Below, in pieces: positions 36,123 through 44,594 of a stretch of 64,000 nucleotides of DNA. The notes beneath the pieces are model-generated. The model made no database searches, had not been told where the DNA came from, and was given only the letters and a program-made list of their open reading frames with translations. This DNA is from Methylotenera sp. (GTDB taxonomy: Bacteria > Pseudomonadota > Gammaproteobacteria > Burkholderiales > Methylophilaceae). The DNA is taken from contig JAKFVD010000016.1 in assembly GCA_021732365.1 (NCBI GenBank), positions 117,059 through 181,058 on the forward strand, read 5' to 3'. The position numbers and the translations under genes are program-made. Position 1 is the first letter of the stretch; the number at the start of each line of letters is the position of its first letter.

Positions 36123-36434
36123 TTAAGCCGTTTCAGCTAACAAAGCTTGCAACTCACCACTTTCGTACATCGCGCGCATTATATCTGATCCGCCCAAGAA
36201 TTCACCATTCACATACAATTGTGGAATAGTTGGCCAATTAGCGTATTGTTTAATGCCTTCACGAACTGCCTGATCTTGCAATACATCTACCGCCACGTAT
36301 TGCGCGTTACAGGCATCCAAAATTTGCGTGGCTAGATTAGAAAAACCACATTGCGGGAATTTTGGACTACCTTTCATATACAACACCACTTTATTGCTTG
36401 TTACCGTTTGTTTAATTTGTGCTTGCGTATCCAT
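36123..36434 (-). CDS. grxD: Monothiol glutaredoxin (Grx4/GrxD type)
   Basis: Monothiol CGFS glutaredoxins bind and transfer 2Fe-2S clusters and form heterocomplexes with BolA proteins. The CGFS motif is at residues 29-32 within KGSPKFPQCGFSN, and the TIPQLYVNGEFLGGSD glutathione-binding region follows; 103 residues. It lies 26 bases downstream of a BolA-family gene, a partner arrangement that supports a joint role in Fe-S trafficking. Confidence 0.93.
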   Translation of the reverse strand: MDTQAQIKQTVTSNKVVLYMKGSPKFPQCGFSNLATQILDACNAQYVAVDVLQDQAVREGIKQYANWPTIPQLYVNGEFLGGSDIMRAMYESGELQALLAETA

Positions 36435-36460
36435 TTACTTCTCCTTGCTTCATTTTTGAT

Positions 36461-36709
36461 TTATCTATTTGAGGCTGCAGCCCATGCCTCTGGTGTGTAG
36501 GTTTTCATTGATAGTGCGTGTATTTCTGCGCGCATGCGGTCGCCTAACGCCGCATAGACCAATTGATGCTGCTGTATCATGCGCTTACCCTCAAAAGCAG
36601 GGCTAACAATCACCGCTTCAAAGTGCGTGCCATCATCGCCTAATACTTGAATGTAATCACAAGGCAAGCCTTGCGTAATGTAATTTTCTAACTGTGCTGA
36701 ACTTAACAA
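36461..36709 (-). CDS. ibaG: BolA-family protein (IbaG/YrbA type)
   Basis: This is a small class II KH-like protein of the BolA family. The 82 residues include HFEAVIVSPAFEGKRMIQQHQLVYAALGDRM with the conserved helix-turn segment. The start is TTG (36707-36709), supported by AAGGTAGA just upstream. It is adjacent to the monothiol glutaredoxin and upstream of murA, as ibaG is in other proteobacteria. A role in Fe-S handling or acid response is known for relatives. Confidence 0.88.
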   Translation of the reverse strand: MLSSAQLENYITQGLPCDYIQVLGDDGTHFEAVIVSPAFEGKRMIQQHQLVYAALGDRMRAEIHALSMKTYTPEAWAAASNR

Positions 36710-36768
36710 TTTTCTACCTTTACAAACGGTTTACCTTTGATAAACCGTTTTATATGAATGTCCTTGAT

Positions 36769-37557
36769 TTATGCTCTTAATTTATAACCAGATTTTAACA
36801 TTTTTAAGGCAAGCCATGCTAACCCCAATAAAAAGCTCAGCACAACCACAAAACTTAGCCATGGCGAAATATCGCTTTGCCCAAAGAATCCGTAACGAAA
36901 GCCGTCAATCATATAAAAGAATGGATTGAATTTTGAAACCGCCTGCCAAAATGGTGGCAAAGAGTGGATTGAGTAAAATACGCCAGATAGAAACGTCAGC
37001 GGCATGATGACAAAGTTTTGAAATGCGGCCATCTGATCAAATTTATCTGACCAGATACCCGCAATAATGCCAAAAGTCCCCAGCAGTGCGCTACCTAACA
37101 GGGCGAATACAAATATCCACAGCGGATGCACAATAGATAAATCTACAAACCAAATCGCTACAAAATAGATGCTAAAGCCCACCAAAAAACCGCGAATAAT
37201 GGCGGCAGCTAAGAAGGCAATAAAGAACTGCGCATAGCTAATTGGCGTTAACAATACAAAGACAATACTGCCCATAATTTTAGATTGCACCAAGCTAGAT
37301 GAGCTATTGGCAAATGCGTTTTGCAAGAGCGACATCATAATTAAACCTGGGATTAGAAATGCTTTATAGGGCACGTCTTTATAAACCTGTACATGATTTT
37401 CCAGCACATGTGAAAATATCAATAAATACAGCAAGGATGTCAGCACAGGCGACGCAACGGTTTGGAATGCCACGCGCCAAAAACGAAATAGCTCTTTTTT
37501 GAATAACGTATAAGTACCACGCCATTGGGGTGAGATTAAGTTATCTATTAGGTTCAT
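36769..37557 (-). CDS. ABC-2 type transporter permease
   Basis: This is the permease of an ABC-2 family exporter (YadH-like). Six hydrophobic segments are visible in about 262 residues. I use ATG 37555-37557, which shares a base with the upstream ATPase stop (TGATG); a GTG one codon earlier is an alternative. The FLSGVFYSIHSLPPFWQAVSKFNPFFYMIDGFR region is typical of the family. The substrate cannot be read from the sequence; location next to mla suggests an envelope substrate. Confidence 0.88.
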   Translation of the reverse strand: MNLIDNLISPQWRGTYTLFKKELFRFWRVAFQTVASPVLTSLLYLLIFSHVLENHVQVYKDVPYKAFLIPGLIMMSLLQNAFANSSSSLVQSKIMGSIVFVLLTPISYAQFFIAFLAAAIIRGFLVGFSIYFVAIWFVDLSIVHPLWIFVFALLGSALLGTFGIIAGIWSDKFDQMAAFQNFVIMPLTFLSGVFYSIHSLPPFWQAVSKFNPFFYMIDGFRYGFFGQSDISPWLSFVVVLSFLLGLAWLALKMLKSGYKLRA

Positions 37558-38516
37558 CACGCATCACCTAGGTGAATTTGAACATCGCTTTTTTCACCGC
37601 CTGCTTTTTCACCCACAAGCGACATAAACACATCTTCTAAATCAGCTTCAATCAATTGCATGTCTTGCACGCTAATATTGGCTTTACGCAATTCGCTTAA
37701 CGCAAATTCAATTTGATTAAGCTCGGTTAATGCCAAAGTAAAAATACCATTTTCACCATTTTTAAGCATCGGTAATAAGGTACTAGGCAAACTTGCTTGA
37801 CCAAGCGTTAAACGTAGATTCTTGCCAGGCAGTTTGCTGAGCAAATTGCTGGTTGTATCCAAAGCCACAATCTTGCCCTGTTTCATCATGGCAACGCGCT
37901 CGCATAGCGTTTCGGCTTCTTCTAAATAATGCGTGGTGAGAATAATCGTATGGCCATCATTATTCAGCTTTTTGATAAAGGCCCACAACATTTGACGCAA
38001 TTCAACATCTACACCAGCAGTAGGCTCATCCAAAACAATGACTGGCGGCTTATGTACCAAGGCCTGCGCAATCAATGCGCGGCGTTTCATGCCGCCAGAA
38101 AGTTTGCGCATATTGGTTTGCGCTTTATCTGTTAGGCCTAAGTTTTCAATAACCTCATCTACCCAAGCATCGTTTTCGCGGCCGCGACCAAAATACCCTG
38201 CCTGAAAGCGTAGCATTTCGCGCACATTAAAAAACGGGTCAAATACTAACTCTTGCGGCACAACGCCTAAGGACATGCGCGCAGCTTGATAGTTATCCAC
38301 CACATCATGCCCCATAATCGCAACCTTGCCTTGCGTTGGCTTTAACAGCCCTGCCAATATATTAATCAGCGTGGATTTACCTGCGCCATTTGGCCCAAGC
38401 AAGCCAAAAAATTCACCTTGCTCAATGGTTAAGTCGATGCCGTTTAAGGCATGCAATTGACCAAAACTCTTATGAATTTTTTCAATTTTTACTGCTGGTG
38501 TTAATTTTTTATCCAT
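37557..38516 (-). CDS. ABC transporter ATP-binding protein (YadG-like)
   Basis: This is the ATPase partner of the adjacent permease. It has Walker A GPNGAGKST (about 40-48), the signature LSGGMKRR and Walker B VIVLDEPTAG. After the nucleotide-binding domain there is a ~90-residue C-terminal extension of unknown function. It overlaps the permease gene, so the two are translationally coupled. It lies downstream of the mla operon beyond a hairpin, an arrangement common in betaproteobacteria. Confidence 0.92.
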   Translation of the reverse strand: MDKKLTPAVKIEKIHKSFGQLHALNGIDLTIEQGEFFGLLGPNGAGKSTLINILAGLLKPTQGKVAIMGHDVVDNYQAARMSLGVVPQELVFDPFFNVREMLRFQAGYFGRGRENDAWVDEVIENLGLTDKAQTNMRKLSGGMKRRALIAQALVHKPPVIVLDEPTAGVDVELRQMLWAFIKKLNNDGHTIILTTHYLEEAETLCERVAMMKQGKIVALDTTSNLLSKLPGKNLRLTLGQASLPSTLLPMLKNGENGIFTLALTELNQIEFALSELRKANISVQDMQLIEADLEDVFMSLVGEKAGGEKSDVQIHLGDA

Positions 38517-38572
38517 TATTCTTAATCGTTAAGTCGGTTATACGGGCTATTTAAGTATCGCTATAAATACGA

Positions 38573-38595
38573 AACCCCATCATTAAGATGGGGTT
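38573..38595 (-). terminator. Probable terminator after mlaB
   Basis: AACCCCAT (38573-38580) and ATGGGGTT (38588-38595) form an 8-bp GC-rich stem with a 7-base loop. Only a short U-run follows on the minus strand. It sits between mlaB and the ABC exporter genes and may partly separate the two transcripts. Confidence 0.55.
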
Positions 38596-38622
38596 AAGTT
38601 AATCGATTACTACATCAAAAAA

Positions 38623-38904
38623 TTAATTAATTAATTCGGCGACATCATAAAGTTGCACTAAACTAGTTAAATTATCGGGTAGATTCACAAATGTTAACGA
38701 CTGATTTTCTCTGGTTGCGCGGCGTTTCCACTCTAAAATCAAACTTACTGCTGTGGTGTCAATATCTTCAACTTCTGCAAAATCAATCGTTGTATTTTCT
38801 GCGATAGTAAATTCCTGACTCGCTTTTAAAATGTCACTTGCTGTTTGAATAACAACGTCGCCACTTAATATCCAGCGATGTTCAGTTTGCGCTATTTGAG
38901 CCAT
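38623..38904 (-). CDS. mlaB: MlaB-like STAS-domain protein
   Basis: This is the cytoplasmic STAS-domain subunit that binds MlaF and regulates the MlaFEDB phospholipid transporter. The 93 residues are a single STAS domain with TIDFAEVEDIDTTAVSLILEW, the conserved Asp/Thr turn that contacts the ATPase in characterised relatives. It lies 9 bases downstream of mlaC. Confidence 0.85.
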   Translation of the reverse strand: MAQIAQTEHRWILSGDVVIQTASDILKASQEFTIAENTTIDFAEVEDIDTTAVSLILEWKRRATRENQSLTFVNLPDNLTSLVQLYDVAELIN

Positions 38905-38913
38905 AGATATTAA

Positions 38914-39531
38914 TTATTTAACTTTTGCCGCACTGTTTTTATCAGCTAGTTTTTTAATCAAACTGTCTAGGCCATTTTGACGAATTTCTTGTGCAAACTG
39001 GCTACGATAATTAGTCACTAAACTAACACCCTCAATCACTATGTCGTACATCTTCCAAGATTCTGGCTGCTTTTCTAATGAATAATCAACAGCAATTGGT
39101 TGGCCGCCTGGCGGCAATATGGTGGTTTTTACCGTAGCGGTCGTCGCGCCATCTGCTAAACGTAATGGTTTGTAGTCGATAGTTTGATCTTTATATTTGG
39201 ATAAAGCCGTTGCATAGGTACGCAATAATAAGGTACGGAATTCTGTTTGAAAGGCAGTTTTTTGCTCTGCAGTAGCCTTAGTCCAGTTTTTTCCCAGCAC
39301 TAAACGAGAAATTCGCTCAAAGTTAAAATTAGGCAGAATTTTTTCTTCAGCTAACGCAAAAATTTTCTCTTGGTTACCTGCTTGAATATCTTTATCACTT
39401 TTAACAATGGCAATGACTTCTTCAGCAATTCGTTTAACAAGCGCATCTGGCGCTTCAGCCGCCAGTGTAGTCGCACTAAAACAAAGCATGGTGCTCGCTA
39501 TTAATAATTGTTTTATACCGTCTTTAATCAT
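38914..39531 (-). CDS. mlaC: Periplasmic phospholipid-binding protein MlaC
   Basis: MlaC shuttles phospholipids between the outer and inner membranes. A signal peptide covers about residues 1-25, ending TTLAAEAP. The mature part has the family blocks RISRLVLGKNWTKAT and QTEFRTLLLRTYATAL, and total length is 205. It follows mlaD; no mlaA gene lies between them or elsewhere in the window. Confidence 0.92.
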   Translation of the reverse strand: MIKDGIKQLLIASTMLCFSATTLAAEAPDALVKRIAEEVIAIVKSDKDIQAGNQEKIFALAEEKILPNFNFERISRLVLGKNWTKATAEQKTAFQTEFRTLLLRTYATALSKYKDQTIDYKPLRLADGATTATVKTTILPPGGQPIAVDYSLEKQPESWKMYDIVIEGVSLVTNYRSQFAQEIRQNGLDSLIKKLADKNSAAKVK

Positions 39532-39584
39532 TTACTTATCCTAAATTTATATTGTTAGTTGTCTAAATCAGTTTCTAAACCAGT

Positions 39585-40145
39585 TTAAGGTTTAGCGGGT
39601 TGTGTCATCGCATCTAGTGGGTTAGAGCCTAACGCATCATCAGCCTCTTTGGTTGAGTTTGTATCTGTTTTTGCTACTCCCTCTTCAGGTGATTCTGAGG
39701 CTTTATTATACAAAAACTGACTAATCATTTTTTCTAATACAACTGCGTCTTGCGTTTGGATGATTTTATCGCCGCTTACCAAACTAACCTCATCACCACC
39801 GGCTTCCAAGCCAATATATTGTTCACCTAACAAGCCTGCAGTGTAGATATTAGCAAAGGTGTCTTTTGGGAAAGCGTAACGTTTGTCTATATTCAGACTC
39901 ACAACTGCTTCAAAAGTTGTACCATCAAAAGTAATATCACTCACACGCCCCACCACAACGCCTGCACTTTTTACAGGTGCGCGTGGTTTTAAGCCGCCAA
40001 TATTCTCAAAATTGGCGGTTACCGTGTAGGTTTCGCCAATACCACTGGTGGTTAAATTCCCCACTTTCATGGCAAGCCCTAGCAACGCAGCCAAACCTAA
40101 GGCCACAAATATGCCGACCCATAAATCAATTGTTGTTCTTTCCAT
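39585..40145 (-). CDS. mlaD: MCE-domain protein MlaD
   Basis: MlaD is the membrane-anchored substrate-binding MCE protein of the MlaFEDB complex. An N-terminal helix (about 8-28) is followed by one MCE domain (about 37-115). The tail is polar and Ser/Asp/Pro-rich. I choose the second ATG at 40143-40145 (MERTTIDLWVG), because AGGAG stands seven bases before it but abuts the first ATG (40151). The product is 186 residues. Confidence 0.93.
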   Translation of the reverse strand: MERTTIDLWVGIFVALGLAALLGLAMKVGNLTTSGIGETYTVTANFENIGGLKPRAPVKSAGVVVGRVSDITFDGTTFEAVVSLNIDKRYAFPKDTFANIYTAGLLGEQYIGLEAGGDEVSLVSGDKIIQTQDAVVLEKMISQFLYNKASESPEEGVAKTDTNSTKEADDALGSNPLDAMTQPAKP

Positions 40146-40163
40146 TGCCATACTCCTGTTGCC

Positions 40164-40970
40164 TTACATGCTAATCATAAATGAGGTTAATGCAAAATCT
40201 AGCCCTAAAACTGCTAAGGATGAAGTTACAACGGTTCTGGTTGTTGCGCGACTGACGCCTTCTGCTGTGGGCGGCGCATCATAGCCTTCAAACAATGCAA
40301 TCATGGTGCAAGCCACACCAAATACTAGACTTTTGATGACGCCGTTTAAAATATCAAATCGCCAATCAACATTGGCCTGCATTTGCGACCAAAAAGCCCC
40401 AGCATCTACGCCAATTAAAGGCACCGCAACCAAATAGCCACCTAAAATACCCACCATTGAAAACAGTGTAGCCAAAATTGGCATGGCAATTACCCCGGCC
40501 CAAAAACGTGGCGCTACTACCCTTGCAATAGGGCTTACTGCCATCATCTCCATTGCTGATAATTGCTCAGTCGCTTTCATTAAACCGATTTCAGCTGTAA
40601 TAGCGGTGCCTGCACGGCCAGCAAATAACAAGGCTGTAACAACAGGGCCTAATTCACGCAATAAAGAAAGCGCCACCAATACGCCAATCGCTTCAGACGA
40701 ACCATATTTTTGCAAAGTGTAATAGCCCTGCAAAGCCAGTACCATGCCCACAAAAAAAGCGGACACTAAAACAATGATTAACGACATCACGCCAGTAAAA
40801 TATACTTCGCGAATGGTTAGATGAAAGCGGCGAAAGCTCTCACCAGAATAAGCTAATGTTAAGCCAAACAGTCGCGCACCCGCACCCAAACGCCAAATAC
40901 GATCGCTAAAGTTATGGCCAATTTTGCGTAAGATTCGTACCAAGCCGACTAAAATATTAGAGCGTATCAT
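40164..40970 (-). CDS. mlaE: Phospholipid ABC transporter permease MlaE
   Basis: MlaE is the inner-membrane permease of the Mla system. Its 268 residues have an amphipathic N-terminus and about five hydrophobic segments, with the conserved block ELGPVVTALLFAGRAGTAITAEIG. Its start overlaps the mlaF stop by four bases (ATGA), showing translational coupling. Confidence 0.95.
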   Translation of the reverse strand: MIRSNILVGLVRILRKIGHNFSDRIWRLGAGARLFGLTLAYSGESFRRFHLTIREVYFTGVMSLIIVLVSAFFVGMVLALQGYYTLQKYGSSEAIGVLVALSLLRELGPVVTALLFAGRAGTAITAEIGLMKATEQLSAMEMMAVSPIARVVAPRFWAGVIAMPILATLFSMVGILGGYLVAVPLIGVDAGAFWSQMQANVDWRFDILNGVIKSLVFGVACTMIALFEGYDAPPTAEGVSRATTRTVVTSSLAVLGLDFALTSFMISM

Positions 40971-41800
40971 GCGCCTTGCCTTGCATTCTCAAAACCCAGT
41001 AAATCTTGCGCATAATCACCTGCAGCGTAATGAAATGGCACAGGACCGTCTTTTTCGCCATGCACAAATTGATGCACAAATGGCAAAGTAGATTTGCGCA
41101 AATCTTCTGGCGTACCTTCTGCCACCACCACGCCGTTAGCCACAAAATACACGTAATCAGCAATCGTAAAGGTTTCTTTTACATCATGCGATACGATAAT
41201 AGATGTTGCGCCAAGGGCATCGTTTAATGTGCGGATTAAATCACAGATAACACCCATAGAAATGGGGTCTAATCCCGCAAATGGCTCATCATACATGATG
41301 ATATCAGGGTCTAATGCAATAGCGCGCGCCAAAGCAACACGGCGTGCCATACCGCCAGATAATTCAGTAGGCATCAACTTGTGTGCACCACGCAAGCCGA
41401 CTGCATTTAACTTCATTAACACCAAATCGTGAATCATGCTTTCAGGTAAGTCGGTATGTTCGCGCATAGGGAAAGCCACGTTTTCATACACAGACAAATC
41501 GGTAAATAGCGCGCCTTGCTGAAACAACATACCCATTTTACGACGTAGTTTATAGATGCCATCACGACTTTGCTGATGAACAATTTGTCCCTCTACACGC
41601 GCCTCACCCTTACTTGGTTTTAGCTGCCCGCCAATTAAGCGTAATAGGGTTGTTTTGCCACTGCCGCTACCGCCCATAATAGCCACCACTTTACCACGTG
41701 GAAATACCATATTAATGCCTTGATGCAGCATGCGGCCTTTGTAGCCAAAAGAAAGATTGTTAATCTCTACAATATTTTGTGCGAGGGTATTTGGTGTCAT
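40967..41800 (-). CDS. mlaF: Phospholipid ABC transporter ATPase MlaF
   Basis: MlaF is the ATPase that powers MlaFEDB. Walker A GGSGSGKT is at 43-50, the signature LSGGMARRVALARA near 147, and Walker B DIIMYDEPFAGLDP follows. Its 277 residues match the family. It is the first gene of mlaFEDCB and has a candidate promoter immediately upstream. Confidence 0.95.
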   Translation of the reverse strand: MTPNTLAQNIVEINNLSFGYKGRMLHQGINMVFPRGKVVAIMGGSGSGKTTLLRLIGGQLKPSKGEARVEGQIVHQQSRDGIYKLRRKMGMLFQQGALFTDLSVYENVAFPMREHTDLPESMIHDLVLMKLNAVGLRGAHKLMPTELSGGMARRVALARAIALDPDIIMYDEPFAGLDPISMGVICDLIRTLNDALGATSIIVSHDVKETFTIADYVYFVANGVVVAEGTPEDLRKSTLPFVHQFVHGEKDGPVPFHYAAGDYAQDLLGFENARQGA

Positions 41801-41826
41801 TTGATATGTTTTTTCATTTTAATGAC

Positions 41827-41854
41827 ATTTTAAATCAAATCACGCAAGTAGCAA
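41827..41854 (-). promoter_or_regulatory. Candidate promoter of mlaFEDCB
   Basis: TTGCTA (41849-41854), a 16-base spacer and TAAAAT (41827-41832) on the minus strand lie 27 bases ahead of the mlaF start. Confidence 0.4.
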
Positions 41855-41884
41855 TACTTTAAATGGGTATGACTCAAAACAAAA

Positions 41885-41903
41885 AGCCCGCAAAAAGCGG
41901 GCT
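41885..41903 (-). terminator. Intrinsic terminator of the pilin-like gene
   Basis: AGCCCGC and GCGGGCT pair around a 5-base loop, and the minus-strand transcript continues into a U-run (complement of 41880-41884). It lies about 24 bases beyond the pilin-like stop. Confidence 0.85.
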
Positions 41904-41926
41904 CGATTATTTCCTTGCTAGCGTGC

Positions 41927-42574
41927 TCAGAGTGACATACATACCGTATATTGCGCTGCTGGCGCAGCAGTAACGACTGCAGTTGCCAATCCTGGGCCAG
42001 GTGTGCCATCAGCAACCACACGTACATTACCTGTTGCGGTATTACCATCATCTAAAGTGGTATCTAATTGTGTTGCGTCCCTACCTAATATCAAATCAGA
42101 ACATACTGCATAGGCTCCCTGCATGCCAGTTATAGTATTAAAACTTGCTGCAATGCTTTGTATGCCTAGTCTACCGCCTGCGGCATTGCGTGGTTCGAAT
42201 TCTGCCGCGCCAGTAACTGTTGAACCAGGTGCCAAGCCAGCTAATCTTACGTGTTGCCAAAACAAATAAGACTCATCAGTAACTGATGCTGAGTCCCAAG
42301 CACCATCAATTCGACCGTTATTGGCGTTAGCTGCAGCTGGGTTAGTTGCCCCAGTTAAATGCGTTGCCGCAATTGCGTCATCGCCTGGCAATGCTTTAAA
42401 TCTATCCTGATAACCGTATACATAAACTTGTACATTTTGAAAGTCGCGTGTGATATTTTTCACTCGCGCACTATTAATCAGCTCTTGACCCCTTAATACG
42501 CCACCAAGCAGCAATCCAATAATCACCAATACGATGGCTAATTCAATGAGGGTAAAACCTGTTTGCTTGTTCAT
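41927..42574 (-). CDS. Type IV pilin-like prepilin
   Basis: This is a class of secreted fibre subunit processed by prepilin peptidase. The type III signal is exact: a short basic leader MNKQTG, cleavage before FTLIEL, and a hydrophobic helix to about residue 28 with Glu5 of the mature protein. The rest is a 180-residue globular, Gly/Ala/Asn/Thr-rich domain with two Cys (in AVCSDL and YTVCMSL) that could form the C-terminal disulfide loop. It may be a major pilin, a minor pilin or a pseudopilin; no other pilus genes are nearby. A sigma-54 promoter lies upstream, and AAGGAAG precedes the ATG. Confidence 0.88.
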   Translation of the reverse strand: MNKQTGFTLIELAIVLVIIGLLLGGVLRGQELINSARVKNITRDFQNVQVYVYGYQDRFKALPGDDAIAATHLTGATNPAAANANNGRIDGAWDSASVTDESYLFWQHVRLAGLAPGSTVTGAAEFEPRNAAGGRLGIQSIAASFNTITGMQGAYAVCSDLILGRDATQLDTTLDDGNTATGNVRVVADGTPGPGLATAVVTAAPAAQYTVCMSL

Positions 42575-42640
42575 TATCGCTTCCTTAACGAATATTATTT
42601 TGTGAATGATGTCATTTCATCACATTTTTGTAACAATTGA

Positions 42641-42657
42641 TGCAAACAACATGCCAA
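42641..42657 (-). promoter_or_regulatory. Sigma-54 (RpoN) promoter of the pilin-like gene
   Basis: The minus strand reads TTGGCATGTTGTTTGCA. This matches the -24/-12 consensus TTGGCACG-N4-TTGCW at every defined position but one, with correct GG-GC spacing. It lies about 67 bases upstream of the start codon. Sigma-54 control is well established for type IV pilin genes, where the enhancer-binding activator is usually PilR. Confidence 0.75.
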
Positions 42658-42813
42658 GCTGCTTTTATTGCGCAAAGCCGTATTTACTGGCTATTTTAAT
42701 CACTTTAAGCTAAATTTAATCTTAAAAAATAAAGCAGTTGTTGAAATGTCGTCATAACTGACAAATTATTGACACAGCCACACCTTTTTAGCCTCTCTTT
42801 TTGGATATGACGC

Positions 42814-44526
42814 ATGTTTAAAAATCTGTTCAATTACAGCACGATTAATTTAATACTGATTAATAATTCGCATCGCGTATTGGCGTTAATGCTTTTATCG
42901 CTGCATGCTTTTTTAATATGGGGCAGCAACGCGCATTATCTTCAACAAACGTTTTTTTTATGCACCTATGCTTTGTTTTTATTATGGCAGCCCATTTGGC
43001 GTAGTACCGAAAAACTATCTAAGCCAGCACTTTTCCTCTTTATTGGCGTTGGCGTACTTGGCTTTTTGTATATCAATTGGTGGTTAACTGCTTTGTGGTT
43101 ATCCATTTTATTTGGTTTGTTGGGTGGCCGTATTTTTTCTGTAGAAACCAGAGTCAATCGCGTTATTCATATATTAGCAGCAAGTTATTTGCTTTCTATG
43201 TTGCTGTTGTGGGTAGTCCCTAAGTTGCTTAACGCATCCAATGATTTAGAGGCCGCTACTTTTGTTATTCGTTATTTCATTCCACTTTTGCCTATAGTTA
43301 TCTTATTTATCCGCAGTCAAACCAACAAATCTGGCCAATTGCCAGTGTTAGATTTTTTTTACACCCTGCTATTAATGCTAGTTGCGCTAATTTTGGTATT
43401 GGGCAGCTATGCAATTGGTACGGTTAATACGGTTAACTATATTCAAGTGATGTTTATTACCATATTCAGCTTGGCCTTTGTGCTGATAGCTTTTAGCTTG
43501 TTATGGCAACCCAGCACGCGTTTTTCGGGTGTCGAATTGCTAATGTCGCGCTATTTACTCAGTATTGGTATGCCTTTTGAAAAGTGGGTTAAAAATATTG
43601 CATCTTTAGGCGAGATTGAATCGACTGCCAACGGATTCATTCAAGCGGCGATGGTTGAAATGACATCTCTGCCTTGGGTTTCTGGCGTATCTTGGCTGGC
43701 AGATGATACACAAGGCAAGTTGGGCGAATCATCCAATCATCAAACCAATTTTAATTTTAAAGATTTTCATATGACCTTACATACCAATTGGCAAATTTCG
43801 CCTGCTTTGTATGTGCATGTGAAATTGTTAACGCAAATTATGGGTGAGTTTTATGATGCCAAACGCCGCGAAGAGGTGTTGCGCCAAAATGCTTATATGC
43901 AAGCGTTTTACGAAACTGGGTCGCGTTTAACACATGATATTAAAAATATTTTGCAATCCGTGGGCACTTTGGTTTCTGCCGCACAGCAGACTGAAGATAA
44001 AGATAATGAGGCGTTATTAACCTTAATTCGCAAGCAGTTACCTGTTTTAAACCAAAGAATCGCATCCACTTTAGACAAGCTGAAAGCGCCTGGTGAAGAT
44101 AAAAAACGTGTAGAAAAAATGTCTGCCTGGTGGAAAAACTTGCAGTTGCGCCATACGCAAGACCATATTGAGTTTATTGCAGGTGAATTGCCAAAGCAGG
44201 ATATTAATGCCGAGGTGTTGGATAGCGTGATGGATAATTTGATTAATAATGCGATTGAAAAAGCGAAATATCAGCCTAGTACCATGATTAATATTGAGAT
44301 GCAACGTGACGCTGAACAGCGTTTTTATATTGATGTAACCGATACCGGCAAGGCAATGGACGCAAAAATTGCCAATGATTTATTCAAAAAGCATATTGCA
44401 TCGCACAATGGCTTGGGTGTTGGTTTATATCATGCCGCGCAAGATGCAAAACAAGCGGGTTATGACTTAAGTTTAGATAGCAATGTGAATGGCGCGGTAC
44501 GATTTAGAGTAAAGTTAACCACTTAA
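42814..44526 (+). CDS. Orphan multi-spanning membrane histidine kinase
   Basis: The N-terminal ~235 residues contain about eight hydrophobic segments and form a membrane sensor module. A less conserved, GAF-like region follows (about 260-350). The phosphoacceptor His374 sits in RLTHDIKNILQSV, preceded by a helical segment. The ATP-binding domain has the N box (DNLINNAIEKA), a degenerate G1 box (DTGKAM) and G2 (GLGVGLYHAAQ). Overall it resembles PrsK-type kinases of exopolysaccharide/PEP-CTERM systems, but that assignment is tentative. No response regulator is adjacent; it is divergent from the sigma-54-driven pilin-like gene. Confidence 0.82.
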   Translation: MFKNLFNYSTINLILINNSHRVLALMLLSLHAFLIWGSNAHYLQQTFFLCTYALFLLWQPIWRSTEKLSKPALFLFIGVGVLGFLYINWWLTALWLSILFGLLGGRIFSVETRVNRVIHILAASYLLSMLLLWVVPKLLNASNDLEAATFVIRYFIPLLPIVILFIRSQTNKSGQLPVLDFFYTLLLMLVALILVLGSYAIGTVNTVNYIQVMFITIFSLAFVLIAFSLLWQPSTRFSGVELLMSRYLLSIGMPFEKWVKNIASLGEIESTANGFIQAAMVEMTSLPWVSGVSWLADDTQGKLGESSNHQTNFNFKDFHMTLHTNWQISPALYVHVKLLTQIMGEFYDAKRREEVLRQNAYMQAFYETGSRLTHDIKNILQSVGTLVSAAQQTEDKDNEALLTLIRKQLPVLNQRIASTLDKLKAPGEDKKRVEKMSAWWKNLQLRHTQDHIEFIAGELPKQDINAEVLDSVMDNLINNAIEKAKYQPSTMINIEMQRDAEQRFYIDVTDTGKAMDAKIANDLFKKHIASHNGLGVGLYHAAQDAKQAGYDLSLDSNVNGAVRFRVKLTT

Positions 44527-44594
44527 AAGCAGCAATTTTTGTGCACTTTAAGTGGTTAAGTATTGAATATTCAAGCTTTTAAAGTGGTTAAGTA

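Noticed and set aside
42769-42792. TTGACA-type promoter for the histidine kinase
   Set aside because: TTGACA is present at 42769-42774, but no acceptable -10 lies at 16-18 bases.
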